Source: Archaeoglobales archaeon (lineage in GTDB: Archaea > Halobacteriota > Archaeoglobi > Archaeoglobales > Archaeoglobaceae). Taken from it: a stretch of 64,000 nucleotides of DNA. The notes under the pieces are model-generated. The model did no database searches. It was given only the letters and a program-made list of their open reading frames with translations, and had not been told where the DNA came from. Position 1 is the stretch's first letter. Every line of letters begins with the position of its first letter. A program made the translations under genes and the position numbers. This document shows positions 1 to 8,454 of the stretch, in pieces. The stretch is from positions 142,446-206,445 of the forward strand of contig JASFYJ010000003.1 of NCBI GenBank assembly GCA_030055525.1, in the 5' to 3' direction.

Positions 1-473
1 GTTGCACCAATGTTAGCTCCAAAAGATCCTCCACTTACTGGTATAATCCCGTTCAGGATGTAGAAGGTTATTATCTGCTGTATTGCCAACTCCTGTCCGC
101 CAACTCTATCTCCTCCAACTGCTATTGCCATACCTATCTTACCTCTGAAGAAGTTGTAATCTGCTGCCACCAAAGCTCTACACCTATCCATCAAAGCCTT
201 TGTTTGAGCACTCACTCCACCGTTGTAGACTGGTGTAGCAATTATGATCCCATCTGCGTTTTTCAGCAATTCGTAAAGTTCAAACATGTCGTCTTTGATC
301 CTGCAAACTTTATTTCTCAAACAATAGTCGCAATGCTGGCAAAAGTTGATGTTTTTTCCTCTAACTGTAAACATCTCAGTTTTAAATCCTAGTTCTTCGA
401 GTATCCTTAACGCCTCACTTAAAACGTACTCTGTAGCCATTTTTCTTGGACTACCACAAATACCTACGATCAT
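1..473 (-). CDS. Iron-sulfur flavoprotein / NADPH-dependent FMN reductase family (3' end outside window)
   Basis: The reading frame runs from the ATG at 471-473 to the window edge without a stop, so the C-terminus is missing. The N-terminus VGICGSPRK is the FMN-binding loop of the flavodoxin-like FMN reductase fold. A cysteine cluster follows (CQHCDYCLRNKVC), the CX2CX2CX5C pattern that binds 4Fe-4S in Isf-type flavoproteins. The segment ATPVYNGGVSAQTKALMDR is the usual second FMN-contact region. The start overlaps the stop of fprA by three bases (470-472), so the two genes are co-transcribed and translationally coupled. Likely role: electron transfer in oxidative defence; the partner is inferred from position only. 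Confidence 0.85.
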   Translation of the reverse strand, partial: MIVGICGSPRKMATEYVLSEALRILEELGFKTEMFTVRGKNINFCQHCDYCLRNKVCRIKDDMFELYELLKNADGIIIATPVYNGGVSAQTKALMDRCRALVAADYNFFRGKIGMAIAVGGDRVGGQELAIQQIITFYILNGIIPVSGGSFGANIGA

Positions 474-1639
474 TTTGCCAGTTCAACTCCTAATTTAAAC
501 GCTTTTTCGAGCTCCTCTTTTGTTGGATTGAACTTAACCATGAATGGTTCCATGGTGTTGAACTTAAGTTCCTCAAGAACCTTCTGAACCTCCTTCACGG
601 CATTTCCATTCCATCCATAAGATCCAAAAGCTAGAGCTTTCTTTTTTTGTGGCTTAAGACCTTTCAAATAAGCTAAAAAGCCTGCAACTGGTGGGAATAA
701 TCCATTGTGGATTGTAGGAGAGCCTATAGCTATCGATTTCGCATCTAGAACTTCAGTCATAATCTCTGTCCAGCTATCTTTTCTCAGATGGAATACCCTA
801 ACTTCTGCACCTCCACTTGCGGCACCGTCGGCCAAACGCATCGCAATCTTCTCAGTTGAATGCCACATCGTGTCGTAGATGATGATAACTTTGTTCTCAA
901 TTTCAAAGTTTGCCCACCTTTCGTAGGCATCTATTATCTTCTCCGGATTTTTCCAAATCACACCGTGACTTGGGGCTATTATCTTTATCTCAATTCCAAG
1001 CTTCTTTATATCTTCAATCTTCTTCTTTATCAGATTGCTCAAAGGCATCAGGATGTTTGCATAATACATCTTCGCCCACTTAAGTGCCTCCTCTACTCCA
1101 AGCTCCTCGTCAAACCTTTCGCTACTTGCAACATGCTGACCAAAAGCATCGTTTGAAAGCAAAAGCTTGTCTTCTACAACATACGTTGCCATGCTATCTG
1201 GCCAGTGCAGCATCGTCATATCCAAAAATTTCAGAGTCTTCTTTCCGAGCTTCAACTCATCTCCATCTTTTACGACCATAAAGTTCCAGTTTCTGCAGTC
1301 GTAGTATTTTTCAAGCCCTTCCTTTCCTCTCTGAGTACACACAACCACTGCATCTCTGGAGATCCTCATTATGTCCGGCAAACCACTCGAATGATCCGGT
1401 TCGATGTGGTTTACTATCACGTAATCTATTGAAGATGGGTCGACTATCTTTCCGATCTTTTCAATGCTCTCCTTCACAAACTTGTGCTTTACTGCATCTA
1501 CTAAGGTTGCTTTTTCATCAAGAATAAGGTAGGAATTGTACGTTAAACCCCTAGGTGTGGTGAAGTTGTGAAAGTCCTTTTCACTCCAATCTATCGCTCC
1601 TACCCAGTAAACATCCTTGCATATCTCGAAATTTGTCAT
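470..1639 (-). CDS. fprA: Flavodiiron protein (type A flavoprotein, FprA family)
   Basis: 389 residues, the full length of the family. The N-terminal half is a metallo-beta-lactamase-like domain carrying the diiron ligands: HIEPDH at residues 78-83 (HxExDH), a later His in MLHWPDSMATYV, and the closing His in PSHGVIWKNPEKI. The C-terminal flavodoxin domain begins near residue 252 (YDTMWHSTEKIA, FMN phosphate loop). Family members reduce O2 to water or NO to N2O using F420H2 or rubredoxin; which donor applies cannot be read here. A TATA-like TTTATAGA lies about 25 nt upstream of the ATG, so the mRNA is probably nearly leaderless. Forms an operon with the Isf-like gene downstream. Confidence 0.93.
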   Translation of the reverse strand: MTNFEICKDVYWVGAIDWSEKDFHNFTTPRGLTYNSYLILDEKATLVDAVKHKFVKESIEKIGKIVDPSSIDYVIVNHIEPDHSSGLPDIMRISRDAVVVCTQRGKEGLEKYYDCRNWNFMVVKDGDELKLGKKTLKFLDMTMLHWPDSMATYVVEDKLLLSNDAFGQHVASSERFDEELGVEEALKWAKMYYANILMPLSNLIKKKIEDIKKLGIEIKIIAPSHGVIWKNPEKIIDAYERWANFEIENKVIIIYDTMWHSTEKIAMRLADGAASGGAEVRVFHLRKDSWTEIMTEVLDAKSIAIGSPTIHNGLFPPVAGFLAYLKGLKPQKKKALAFGSYGWNGNAVKEVQKVLEELKFNTMEPFMVKFNPTKEELEKAFKLGVELAK

Positions 1640-1723
1640 ACTCTTTTGTTCTTGTTAAAATCTATAAATTTTTCTTACGATTTTCGAACCAAATTTTTTT
1701 AAATCTAATATAAATTCTAAACC

Positions 1724-1912
1724 GTGTACGTTGAGGTTTGGGTTGAGGAAGGTTCTAAATCGCGAGTATTTGAAAAGCTAACTGAGCTATGTGAGGAAGT
1801 CTATGAGGTTTTTTGTGATTACAACTACATCGTAAGGGTTTCAGAGGCCAATTTAGAGGAACTTAGGAAAATTGAAGGGATAAAAAGAATAAAGAGGCAC
1901 TACAATTGCTAA
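1724..1912 (+). CDS. Small stand-alone RAM-like (AsnC ligand-binding-like) protein, hypothetical
   Basis: 62 residues from a GTG start, with a TATA-like run upstream in the divergent gap with fprA. The pattern beta-alpha-beta-beta-alpha-beta (MYVEVWVEEG, SRVFEKLTELCEEVYEVFCDYNY, IVRVSEANLEELRKIEG, IKRIKRHYNC) resembles the effector-binding ferredoxin-like fold of Lrp/AsnC proteins without a DNA-binding domain. Such single-domain proteins may sense amino acids or modulate Lrp-type regulators. The assignment rests on secondary-structure pattern alone. Confidence 0.6.
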   Translation: MYVEVWVEEGSKSRVFEKLTELCEEVYEVFCDYNYIVRVSEANLEELRKIEGIKRIKRHYNC

Positions 1913-1916
1913 AAGG

Positions 1917-2963
1917 TCATTTTTTAAGAACCATTTCGGCTACTTTTTCTCCAGCAGCTAGGCCTAAGCTCATACCGTGTCTTCCAAAGCCATTTAACTG
2001 AACAAATCCCTTTACTTTCGTGAAGCCTATTACTGGTTTTCCGTTTTTCCCTAAATCGTAAACTCCGACCCACTGTCGTAAAACCGAAAGTCCCTTAAGC
2101 TTTGGTATGAGATTCGTAGCAAATTTTGCATACCTTATCAGCGGGTCCAATTCTCCTTTCTTGTCTATCTGGTCAATTTCCCTTCCTACTACCCCACCCA
2201 CTATCTCTCCGCGCATTGACTGGCTTAAATAGGCGTTGTTAGATACGTCAAAGATGTAAGGATCCAGATAGGGTCTGAGACTTTCCGTCACACAGATGTT
2301 TTCTTTGAAGATTTTGTTATCGAGCTCAACACCAGCAGATTTACTCACTTCATTACTCCACGCACCAGCGGCGTTTATTACAAAGTCTGCTTTATGCAAC
2401 CCATCTAAAGTCTGCACACCCTTAACAGAACCGTTTTCAACTACAACCGTAGCTGGGGTGTAGTCATAGACCTTCACGCCCAATGCTTTACATCCTCTTG
2501 CCAAGCCCCATATCACTGGCCAAGGAAATACTGTTCCTCCTTTGGAGAAGTAGTAAGCTAAATCGAAGGCCTTGGTGTTTATATCTGGTACAAGCTCTTT
2601 TACTTCGTTCTGGTTTAAAATTTCGATCTTCACCCCGAATTTTTTGAGTAAGCTGGCTTCACTTTCAAGCTTCGCCTCATCGTTTTTGTTTGCGATCTTA
2701 AGGTATCCATCTTTTCTGAGTAAAAAGTTGAACTTTACTTCACTCTGCAGTTCATCGTATAGATCGAGACTTCTTAGGGCAAGCTTTATAAGCTCTTCAT
2801 CATTGAATTGCACTGTAAGCCCGCCTGAGTTTCTACCACTCGCTCCGTAAAGGAGATATCTCTGTTCAAAAACCTCAACCTCAGCACCACTTTTTGCTAA
2901 AAAGTAGGCAGCTGAAAGTCCGGCGATTCCTCCCCCTATCACGGCAACTTTCAACTCACTCAT
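1917..2963 (-). CDS. FAD-dependent amino-acid/proline dehydrogenase-type oxidoreductase (DAO family), beta subunit of a four-gene complex
   Basis: 348 residues. The N-terminal VIGGGIAGLSAAYFLAKSG is the dinucleotide-binding GxGxxG of the D-amino-acid-oxidase family; NAAGAWS and the C-terminal NGFGRHGMSLGLAAGEKVAE segment are FAD contacts typical of the DadA/SoxB/HcnC/proline dehydrogenase group. It is the last gene of a tight operon and overlaps the BFD-like gene by 8 bp. In Thermococcales and in HcnABC or opine oxidases this subunit oxidises the amine substrate and passes electrons to the alpha subunit. The substrate here (proline, sarcosine, an opine or another amino acid) is not determined. 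Confidence 0.85.
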   Translation of the reverse strand: MSELKVAVIGGGIAGLSAAYFLAKSGAEVEVFEQRYLLYGASGRNSGGLTVQFNDEELIKLALRSLDLYDELQSEVKFNFLLRKDGYLKIANKNDEAKLESEASLLKKFGVKIEILNQNEVKELVPDINTKAFDLAYYFSKGGTVFPWPVIWGLARGCKALGVKVYDYTPATVVVENGSVKGVQTLDGLHKADFVINAAGAWSNEVSKSAGVELDNKIFKENICVTESLRPYLDPYIFDVSNNAYLSQSMRGEIVGGVVGREIDQIDKKGELDPLIRYAKFATNLIPKLKGLSVLRQWVGVYDLGKNGKPVIGFTKVKGFVQLNGFGRHGMSLGLAAGEKVAEMVLKK

Positions 2964-3228
2964 ACTCTCCCTCTGCTAAAACATAAAGCGGGACAGGATT
3001 CACAGGCTGCCTTTGTGTTGTAACTCCGATCTCTTCAGGCTTTTTACCGGTTTTTTGAGACAAGATCCTAATTAGGTGCATCAAACAACCTTTTCCCTGA
3101 CATGGCCCGGTTGTAGCACCAGTGTATCTTTTAAGGCTCTCGAGATCATCATAACCTTCTTCAATAGCTTTAATTATATCCTCTTCCGTCAGATCCTCAC
3201 ATCTGCATACGACCTTCCTATCCTTCAT
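2956..3228 (-). CDS. BFD-like [2Fe-2S]-binding small subunit
   Basis: 90 residues. VVCRCEDLTEEDI gives a CxC pair, and TGPCQGKGC gives a CX4C pair about 32 residues later: the four-cysteine pattern of bacterioferritin-associated ferredoxin (BFD) domains. In related amine dehydrogenases this domain is either fused to the large subunit or encoded separately, as here. It overlaps the upstream ferredoxin gene by 4 bp and the downstream DAO gene by 8 bp, so it is part of one translationally coupled operon. It probably transfers electrons inside the complex. Confidence 0.85.
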   Translation of the reverse strand: MKDRKVVCRCEDLTEEDIIKAIEEGYDDLESLKRYTGATTGPCQGKGCLMHLIRILSQKTGKKPEEIGVTTQRQPVNPVPLYVLAEGEYE

Positions 3229-3710
3229 TCTCTCACCGGTCTAACGGCTCTTGCCTCAAAAATCAAATTTGCAGGCATCTCAACTCTTACAAGGGACATC
3301 TTTTCGTTCATCTCTGGTGGTAATACCCAGTTAACAACCCCTTCACCGATCTCTTCTCCCTTTCTGTTGTAAAGCTTAACCTTATCTCCCTTCTTTAACC
3401 AAGGTAAGAATTCGTACTGCAAAGTCACCTCGCCCATCCCATCTTCGCGAATTCTCAGCATAAATATTGCAAGCCCCGGGCAAACGCGGATACACTTCAT
3501 GCACCCAGTACATTTTTCGTAGTCAACCACTGGGGGATCATTTATATTTTGCATCTTTATCGCACCATATTGGCAGGATTCGTAGCAAGGACTGCAGGGA
3601 ATGGGTTGAGGGCATTCTATGTATGCAACTGGCCTTTTTCTTAACCTTTCTTCACTCGGAAACGGAGGGAGCTCTTCTCTAATTAAATAGCCTCTCTCAA
3701 GGTACTTCAC
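3225..3710 (-). CDS. Ferredoxin-like 4Fe-4S electron-transfer subunit
   Basis: 161 residues. Two cysteine clusters are visible: ECPQPIPCSPCYESCQYGAI near residues 33-52, and YEKCTGCMKCIRVCPGLAI near 64-82, which is a classical CX2CX2CX3CP 4Fe-4S motif. The first cluster (C, C, C, C) could bind a second cluster. The C-terminal half (from about residue 95) is beta-rich with an aminomethyl-like tail of unknown role. It overlaps both neighbours by 4 bp. It matches the small ferredoxin subunit of multi-subunit dye-linked L-proline dehydrogenases. Confidence 0.85.
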   Translation of the reverse strand: MKYLERGYLIREELPPFPSEERLRKRPVAYIECPQPIPCSPCYESCQYGAIKMQNINDPPVVDYEKCTGCMKCIRVCPGLAIFMLRIREDGMGEVTLQYEFLPWLKKGDKVKLYNRKGEEIGEGVVNWVLPPEMNEKMSLVRVEMPANLIFEARAVRPVRE

Positions 3711-5302
3711 ACTTTCACCCCCTCAACTAAGCACTTCTTTATCCCAACAACTACCTTCTGCCCAAATGGTCCAGCTCTGAACTCATCCAGCTCTTTTACA
3801 GCCTCTTCAAGCTCTTTTTCAGCTTCTTTTCCTCCGTAACCGAGAGAAATTGCTGCATGTATTCCACATATTCTGCCCTCCATTATCGCTGCTGTAGCCT
3901 CTTCAATTCCATCAACATCTCCAGCGGTGTATAGCCCAGGAACTGTAGTTTCGTTGTACTTTGTCCTTAACGGCACAAGCCCTCCAAGCTCTGGTATGAA
4001 TTTCATTTCACAACCAGCCTGATACAGCAGTTCATGGGCAGGTGACAACCCAACAGCAACGCATATAAAATCACAATCAAACTTCTTTTCAGTTCCTGGT
4101 ATTGGGTTCCATCTTTCATCAAGCTTCGCAATTATCGCTCCTTCGACACACTTCTTTCCTAAAGCTTTTAAAATCGTGTGTCTTGTATATATTGGAACGC
4201 CCAGCCTTGAAACTTTCGCCGCATGCACAAAGTAGCCACCTATGGTTGGCAAAGCTTCTACAATCGCTGCAACTTCTACTCCAGCTTGCATCAGCTGGTA
4301 TGTGAGGATCAAACCTACGTTTCCAGAGCCGACAATGAGCCCCCTGTTTCCAGGCTTTATACCGTAAACGTTCATCAACGTCTGCACACCGCCAGCTCCG
4401 TATACTCCAGGTAAGTCGTTGTTCTCAAAAACAAGCGTTCTTTCGTATGCACCAGTTGCTACAATGATCTTTTTCGCTTTAATTCTTAAAAGTTTGTCAA
4501 CCTCTCCCTTCTGATGTGCTCCAACTTCTCCGTTGTATATGCCAAATGCTCTAGTTTCCAGTCTTACATCTACATTTTTGAAACTTCTAAGTTCACCTTC
4601 AAGTATCTCGGCGATCTTGATCCCCCTTGTCCCGGCTCTCTCTTTTGCAGATCCGAAGAATCTATGAGTCTGTTTTACGAGTTGACCACCTAAAAACGGA
4701 TTTTCATCAAGTATAAGGACTTTTGCTCCATACTTTGCAGCATTTATAGCTGCAGACATCCCACCTGGCCCACCGCCAATCACTAGGACTTCCGTTTCTA
4801 TCTCTTCATAACCAGCTTTTCCTTGATAAACGGCTTTTGGCGGGTATCCGAAGCCTGTGAACTTCCTGAGTTGGTTAACTATAAATCTCCTTGCGTTTTT
4901 TGAGGTTGTAAACTTTAGATAGTGGCTTCCATGTGGGAATACGGTATCCATAACATCGTCTAGAATTGAGAGCACATCGTTTTCGGCTTCTGGCATTCCA
5001 CTTTGTGTTTTTACCTGCATTCCATCTCTTACGTATACTTTGCAGGTTCTTACGTTTGGGATCCCATCTACTTCCATCATGCACGCCGAACATTTTCCTA
5101 TCGCACAGAAAAAGCCTCGAGGTCTGTGCCATTTAAAAGATCTGCTGAAAACTCTAACTCCTGCAGCATACAATGCTGCAGCAACGGTTTCACCTTCAAA
5201 GGCTTTTATAGGTTTCCCATTGAAGTATATTGTTACTTCCTTACCTCTCTTGAATTCGAGTATTGGATGTTCCTGTAATCGCCCCATCTCGGTTTTTACC
5301 AT
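3707..5302 (-). CDS. FAD/NAD(P)-binding alpha subunit with N-terminal [2Fe-2S] domain (HcnAB / SoxA / proline dehydrogenase alpha type)
   Basis: 531 residues. Residues about 15-105 form a Fer2_4-type domain (KRGKEVTIYFNGKPIKAFEG ... CAIGKCSACMMEVDG ... RTCKVYV) with the CX4CX2C ... C ligand set. The rest is a pyridine-nucleotide-disulfide oxidoreductase fold with an FAD loop (VLVIGGGPGGMSAAI) and a second nucleotide loop (GLIVGSGNVGLILTYQ); LYTAGDVDGIEEATAA is the second FAD motif. This is a fusion of what are HcnA and HcnB in bacteria. It is the first gene of the operon 5302-1917 and presumably the site where electrons leave to an acceptor. Confidence 0.88.
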   Translation of the reverse strand: MVKTEMGRLQEHPILEFKRGKEVTIYFNGKPIKAFEGETVAAALYAAGVRVFSRSFKWHRPRGFFCAIGKCSACMMEVDGIPNVRTCKVYVRDGMQVKTQSGMPEAENDVLSILDDVMDTVFPHGSHYLKFTTSKNARRFIVNQLRKFTGFGYPPKAVYQGKAGYEEIETEVLVIGGGPGGMSAAINAAKYGAKVLILDENPFLGGQLVKQTHRFFGSAKERAGTRGIKIAEILEGELRSFKNVDVRLETRAFGIYNGEVGAHQKGEVDKLLRIKAKKIIVATGAYERTLVFENNDLPGVYGAGGVQTLMNVYGIKPGNRGLIVGSGNVGLILTYQLMQAGVEVAAIVEALPTIGGYFVHAAKVSRLGVPIYTRHTILKALGKKCVEGAIIAKLDERWNPIPGTEKKFDCDFICVAVGLSPAHELLYQAGCEMKFIPELGGLVPLRTKYNETTVPGLYTAGDVDGIEEATAAIMEGRICGIHAAISLGYGGKEAEKELEEAVKELDEFRAGPFGQKVVVGIKKCLVEGVKV

Positions 5303-5474
5303 TGTTTCACCTCGGAATTCAACTTACTATCTCTTGGATGACCCTTGGTTTATATAAGCATTCTCTAAAGACACTGTCGATTTGCTCAGAATTTATTGTA
5401 AAAAAATTAAGCTTGGTTTTGAATTTTCAACGTTGAAACGCAACACTTTAAAATCGCAGACCTATTTAAGTTGA

Positions 5475-5549
<75 letters not shown>

Positions 5550-5576
5550 CGTTTCTGGCAAGAAGATATGGATTTT

Positions 5577-6263
5577 TCAAAATATCTCCGCCTCTTCATA
5601 TACAACGATACCCTTTTCAGTTATCAGGTACGGCTTTGGTTTCCTAGAATGCTTTACGCCTCTCATTTTAACGACCTCTAAACCAAGTGTAGGTTCCTCA
5701 AGCTCACTTTTTCTTATCGTCTTCAGGCATATCATACCATCGCATATGTACTCGAGGATGCCGTACTTCGAGGCGGTAGGCATAAACTTGTCTGCTTCGC
5801 TGGTTAAAATTGCCGTTACCTGCAAAGACTTTAAAACCTTTTTTAAGTTGGATAAAATTTGATACCTCTCTGCATCGTTGAAGAGAGTCTCTAAAACGCT
5901 TATTGAGTCTATCAACATCCTGCTCGCCTGCATACTCTTTATGAGTTCTGGTAACTCATTCTCCATCTTTTCAAAACTTTTTTTGAAACTTAGAGCATCC
6001 AGCCGGGAGATCTGCAAATTTTTGAACGAAGTCAGGTCCATACCAACACTTTTTGCGTTTCTTATCAAGCTATCCTCGTCTTCGTCGAAGCTAATTACTG
6101 TACATTTCTCTCCTTTTTTCAAACCTTCATATATAAAGTGCATCCCTAAGGTTGTTTTTCCCGTGCCATAGCTACCGATAACTGCAACTACGTAACCCCT
6201 TGGAATACCACCGCTAAGCATAACATCTAGTCCAGCGATACCTGTTGCAAGTTTCATTTCCAT
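5577..6263 (-). CDS. KaiC-like RecA-superfamily ATPase, P-loop intact
   Basis: 228 residues, a single RecA/KaiC domain. Walker A is GSYGTGKTT near residues 30-38 after the KaiC-type opening TGIAGLDVMLSGGIPRG. A Walker B-like strand RMLIDSISVLETL lies near residue 115-127. EDEDSLIRNAKSVGMDL matches the KaiC-type helix after the second strand. Such single-domain proteins act in archaeal signal transduction, often through phosphorylation or partner binding. Last gene of a four-gene cluster, directly abutting the degenerate homologue at 6264. Its specific target is unknown. Confidence 0.85.
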   Translation of the reverse strand: MEMKLATGIAGLDVMLSGGIPRGYVVAVIGSYGTGKTTLGMHFIYEGLKKGEKCTVISFDEDEDSLIRNAKSVGMDLTSFKNLQISRLDALSFKKSFEKMENELPELIKSMQASRMLIDSISVLETLFNDAERYQILSNLKKVLKSLQVTAILTSEADKFMPTASKYGILEYICDGMICLKTIRKSELEEPTLGLEVVKMRGVKHSRKPKPYLITEKGIVVYEEAEIF

Positions 6264-6998
6264 TCAAATCACCCTCATAATTTTTGAGATCGTAAAACCC
6301 TTTGAGGGATCTATCTGGGTGTTGTACTTCATTATTCTTTCTTTTTCGAGTAGTGGCATTATTCCAAGCATTTTTCTGAAGTACATCCATCTACTTATCG
6401 AATCTCTCTCTATGCTCAGTTCAAAAACTATGACACCATCTGCCGTTTCAAATAACTCCTCTTCAACGCCCTTGCTTAGTACGTTTGATGTCAAAAGAGC
6501 TAGAAGGAGTATGTTTTTTTGTATGCATATCGATTTAAAACCTTTCAGAAGGTCTATAACCGAATCCCATCCGATCTTTCTTGAAATCCTTGCTAGGTCT
6601 GTTATTGAATCCAGAACGACTAGTCCACTTACATCATCAAAAACTTCAACAAGTTTAGAAAGGATATTCTTTTCTTCCCTGATAATCTCTAGGACGCTTT
6701 TCTCTGTTATCCATTTCATTGGAACTACTGAATCCTTGAAGTAGTACTCGGCCAAGCTTACGACCTTTATTTCACTTTCCGTTTTCATCTCAGGAAAAGT
6801 GAGCGCAATCTCTCTCTGCACCTCTTTTTCGGTTTTTGCAATTGCTATGTAATTTAGCGGAACTTTGCCTGCGTTATTTAATAACATGGTAAGTGCAAAC
6901 TCTCTCCCTCCAGCTCCGCTATCCTCGTAAAGTATTGTTAAACCTTCATGGATCCCACCTATCAACCTATCTAGAAATTCTATGCCTGTGGCAATCAA
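6264..6998 (-). CDS. RecA/KaiC-like protein with degenerate P-loop
   Basis: 244 residues with the same architecture as its neighbours: opening TGIEFLDRLIGGIHEG, then LTILYEDSGAGGREFAL where Walker A should be. The GxxxxGK[ST] lysine is missing (GAGGRE). A Walker B-like strand GLVVLDSITDLARI is kept. It is therefore probably unable to hydrolyse ATP normally and may be a structural or regulatory partner of the intact paralogues. It abuts the gene at 5577 and overlaps the upstream gene by 4 bp. Confidence 0.75.
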   Translation of the reverse strand: MIATGIEFLDRLIGGIHEGLTILYEDSGAGGREFALTMLLNNAGKVPLNYIAIAKTEKEVQREIALTFPEMKTESEIKVVSLAEYYFKDSVVPMKWITEKSVLEIIREEKNILSKLVEVFDDVSGLVVLDSITDLARISRKIGWDSVIDLLKGFKSICIQKNILLLALLTSNVLSKGVEEELFETADGVIVFELSIERDSISRWMYFRKMLGIMPLLEKERIMKYNTQIDPSKGFTISKIMRVI

Positions 6999-7552
6999 TC
7001 TTCAATCACCTCGTCACACATCAGAGTTATCTGCGAGTAGTAGGTTTCCTCCATCTCCTTTTCTAACGTGAAAATTGTGCCAACGAATCCTCTTAGTCTG
7101 ATCTTTCCAGTTATGTGTCTCAAAAATTTTATCAAAGTTTCGAAGGATTTATAGAGCGAAATTGTTGATAGAGAATCTAGGTATATAAACCGATTGTTGG
7201 AAGTTATAAGGTCCATAGCCCTTTCGATTGTTACCTGCAGTTGTATGGGGTCGGGGGTTGTGAGGTAAAAGCATCTATCTTCATCTATAACTTCTCCACC
7301 AACCTGCATTGTAATGCTATCGATGAAATACAACTTTTTCAGATCAACACCCTCTTTTGCTAACATCTTCTTAAGGCTGAAGTAGGGTTTGTTGAGCGTC
7401 ACATATATCCCATCTGCGAAGCTCGAAAAGAATTTCACAATATCCAAGCTAACTCTGACGTAGTTTTTTGCATCTACTTTTACAAGAACTATTTCTGCGC
7501 CATTGTCTATCGCAGTCTTAATTTTGTCTACTAGGCTTAAATTCGTACTCAT
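6995..7552 (-). CDS. Small RecA/KaiC-fold-like protein lacking a P-loop
   Basis: 185 residues. No Walker A is visible; the equivalent region is IVLVKVDAKNYVRVSLDIVK. The strand FIYLDSLSTISLY is the Walker B-like element seen in the neighbours, and the later GFVGTIFTLEKEMEETYYSQ fits the KaiC beta-hairpin. It overlaps the upstream intact ATPase gene by 35 bp and the next gene by 4 bp, so the stoichiometry may be set by translational coupling. Probably a non-catalytic partner; the function is unknown. Confidence 0.65.
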   Translation of the reverse strand: MSTNLSLVDKIKTAIDNGAEIVLVKVDAKNYVRVSLDIVKFFSSFADGIYVTLNKPYFSLKKMLAKEGVDLKKLYFIDSITMQVGGEVIDEDRCFYLTTPDPIQLQVTIERAMDLITSNNRFIYLDSLSTISLYKSFETLIKFLRHITGKIRLRGFVGTIFTLEKEMEETYYSQITLMCDEVIED

Positions 7553-8240
7553 AATCTTTCCTTACAAACCAGCCATCCTTTATTACTATACCTTCGTTGG
7601 TGATCTCGTAGGGGAAAAACTCCAGTGGATGGGAGTTTCGATATTTTTTCAAAATTCTCATAGCTCTTGTATACCCTTCAGGAACTCTTAGCAAATCTAA
7701 GAACAAAACAGCTTCAGCAAAGTTCTTTGTTGGACTCCACTCCTCCTTCATTGGTGCTTCCTCAATCCAAAGGGCCGTAATTCCGTACTCGTAAGCTAAG
7801 TCGGCAAGTATACTCATGGCTCGTCTGTAGAGAACAACATCTGCCAGAGTGTTTTCTAGATCCGTGCAGGAGTCTAAGATAACTCTATCAACATCTTTGC
7901 TCTTTGAGCCGTAGATCAACTCCAATCCTTCTAGTAATTTTTCTTTTGTTAAGGGCATCAGGAATTTTGGATCCCATCGAACAAATTTCCAGTTTATTTT
8001 ATCAAAAACATCCTTCATAAATCCGAACCTGCCAAGATAACTTTTACAAATGAATTTATTCATTGTTGTAGATATGTAAACTACCTTTTCATCATTTCTA
8101 GCCCCCTCAGCTGCCCAGTGTGCTGCTAAAACGGTTTTTCCTATACCACTCCTGCCTATTATTAGATTGATCGAACTTCTGTCCAACCCACCACCCAAAT
8201 ACTCATCGAGTTTTAAGATTCCAAACTTTGCGTAATCCAT
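7518..8240 (-). CDS. KaiC-like RecA-superfamily ATPase, P-loop intact
   Basis: 240 residues. The opening FGILKLDEYLGGGLDRSS is followed by Walker A GRSGIGKTVLA (near residues 29-39). A Walker B-like strand DRVILDSCTDLENTL is present near residue 118-132. First gene of the four-gene cluster and divergent from the Lrp-type regulator at 8455, with about 210 bp of AT-rich promoter region between. The regulator may control the cluster; that is inferred from position. Confidence 0.83.
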   Translation of the reverse strand: MDYAKFGILKLDEYLGGGLDRSSINLIIGRSGIGKTVLAAHWAAEGARNDEKVVYISTTMNKFICKSYLGRFGFMKDVFDKINWKFVRWDPKFLMPLTKEKLLEGLELIYGSKSKDVDRVILDSCTDLENTLADVVLYRRAMSILADLAYEYGITALWIEEAPMKEEWSPTKNFAEAVLFLDLLRVPEGYTRAMRILKKYRNSHPLEFFPYEITNEGIVIKDGWFVRKDYEYEFKPSRQN

Positions 8241-8454
8241 GAAATTACTTTCGAAATTAATACTTAAATTTAACTTTTTGTCTAAAAGGACTCTCTCCTA
8301 AATTAGTGTTTTTTAAACTTTTTTGCTCACGAAAAGTTTTTGCAGAATTTATATATCAAAAATTTTAAAATAATGCAGAAAAATTGGGCGGAGTACTTAA
8401 GACTGAGTTGGAGTGCTCAAAAAATTTAAAAATCTTTCAAAAAGCTTTTTTAGG

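Noticed and set aside
8413..8454. GTG start at 8413 for the Lrp regulator
   Set aside because: It adds a basic stretch not typical of the family; the ATG at 8455 gives the standard N-terminus.
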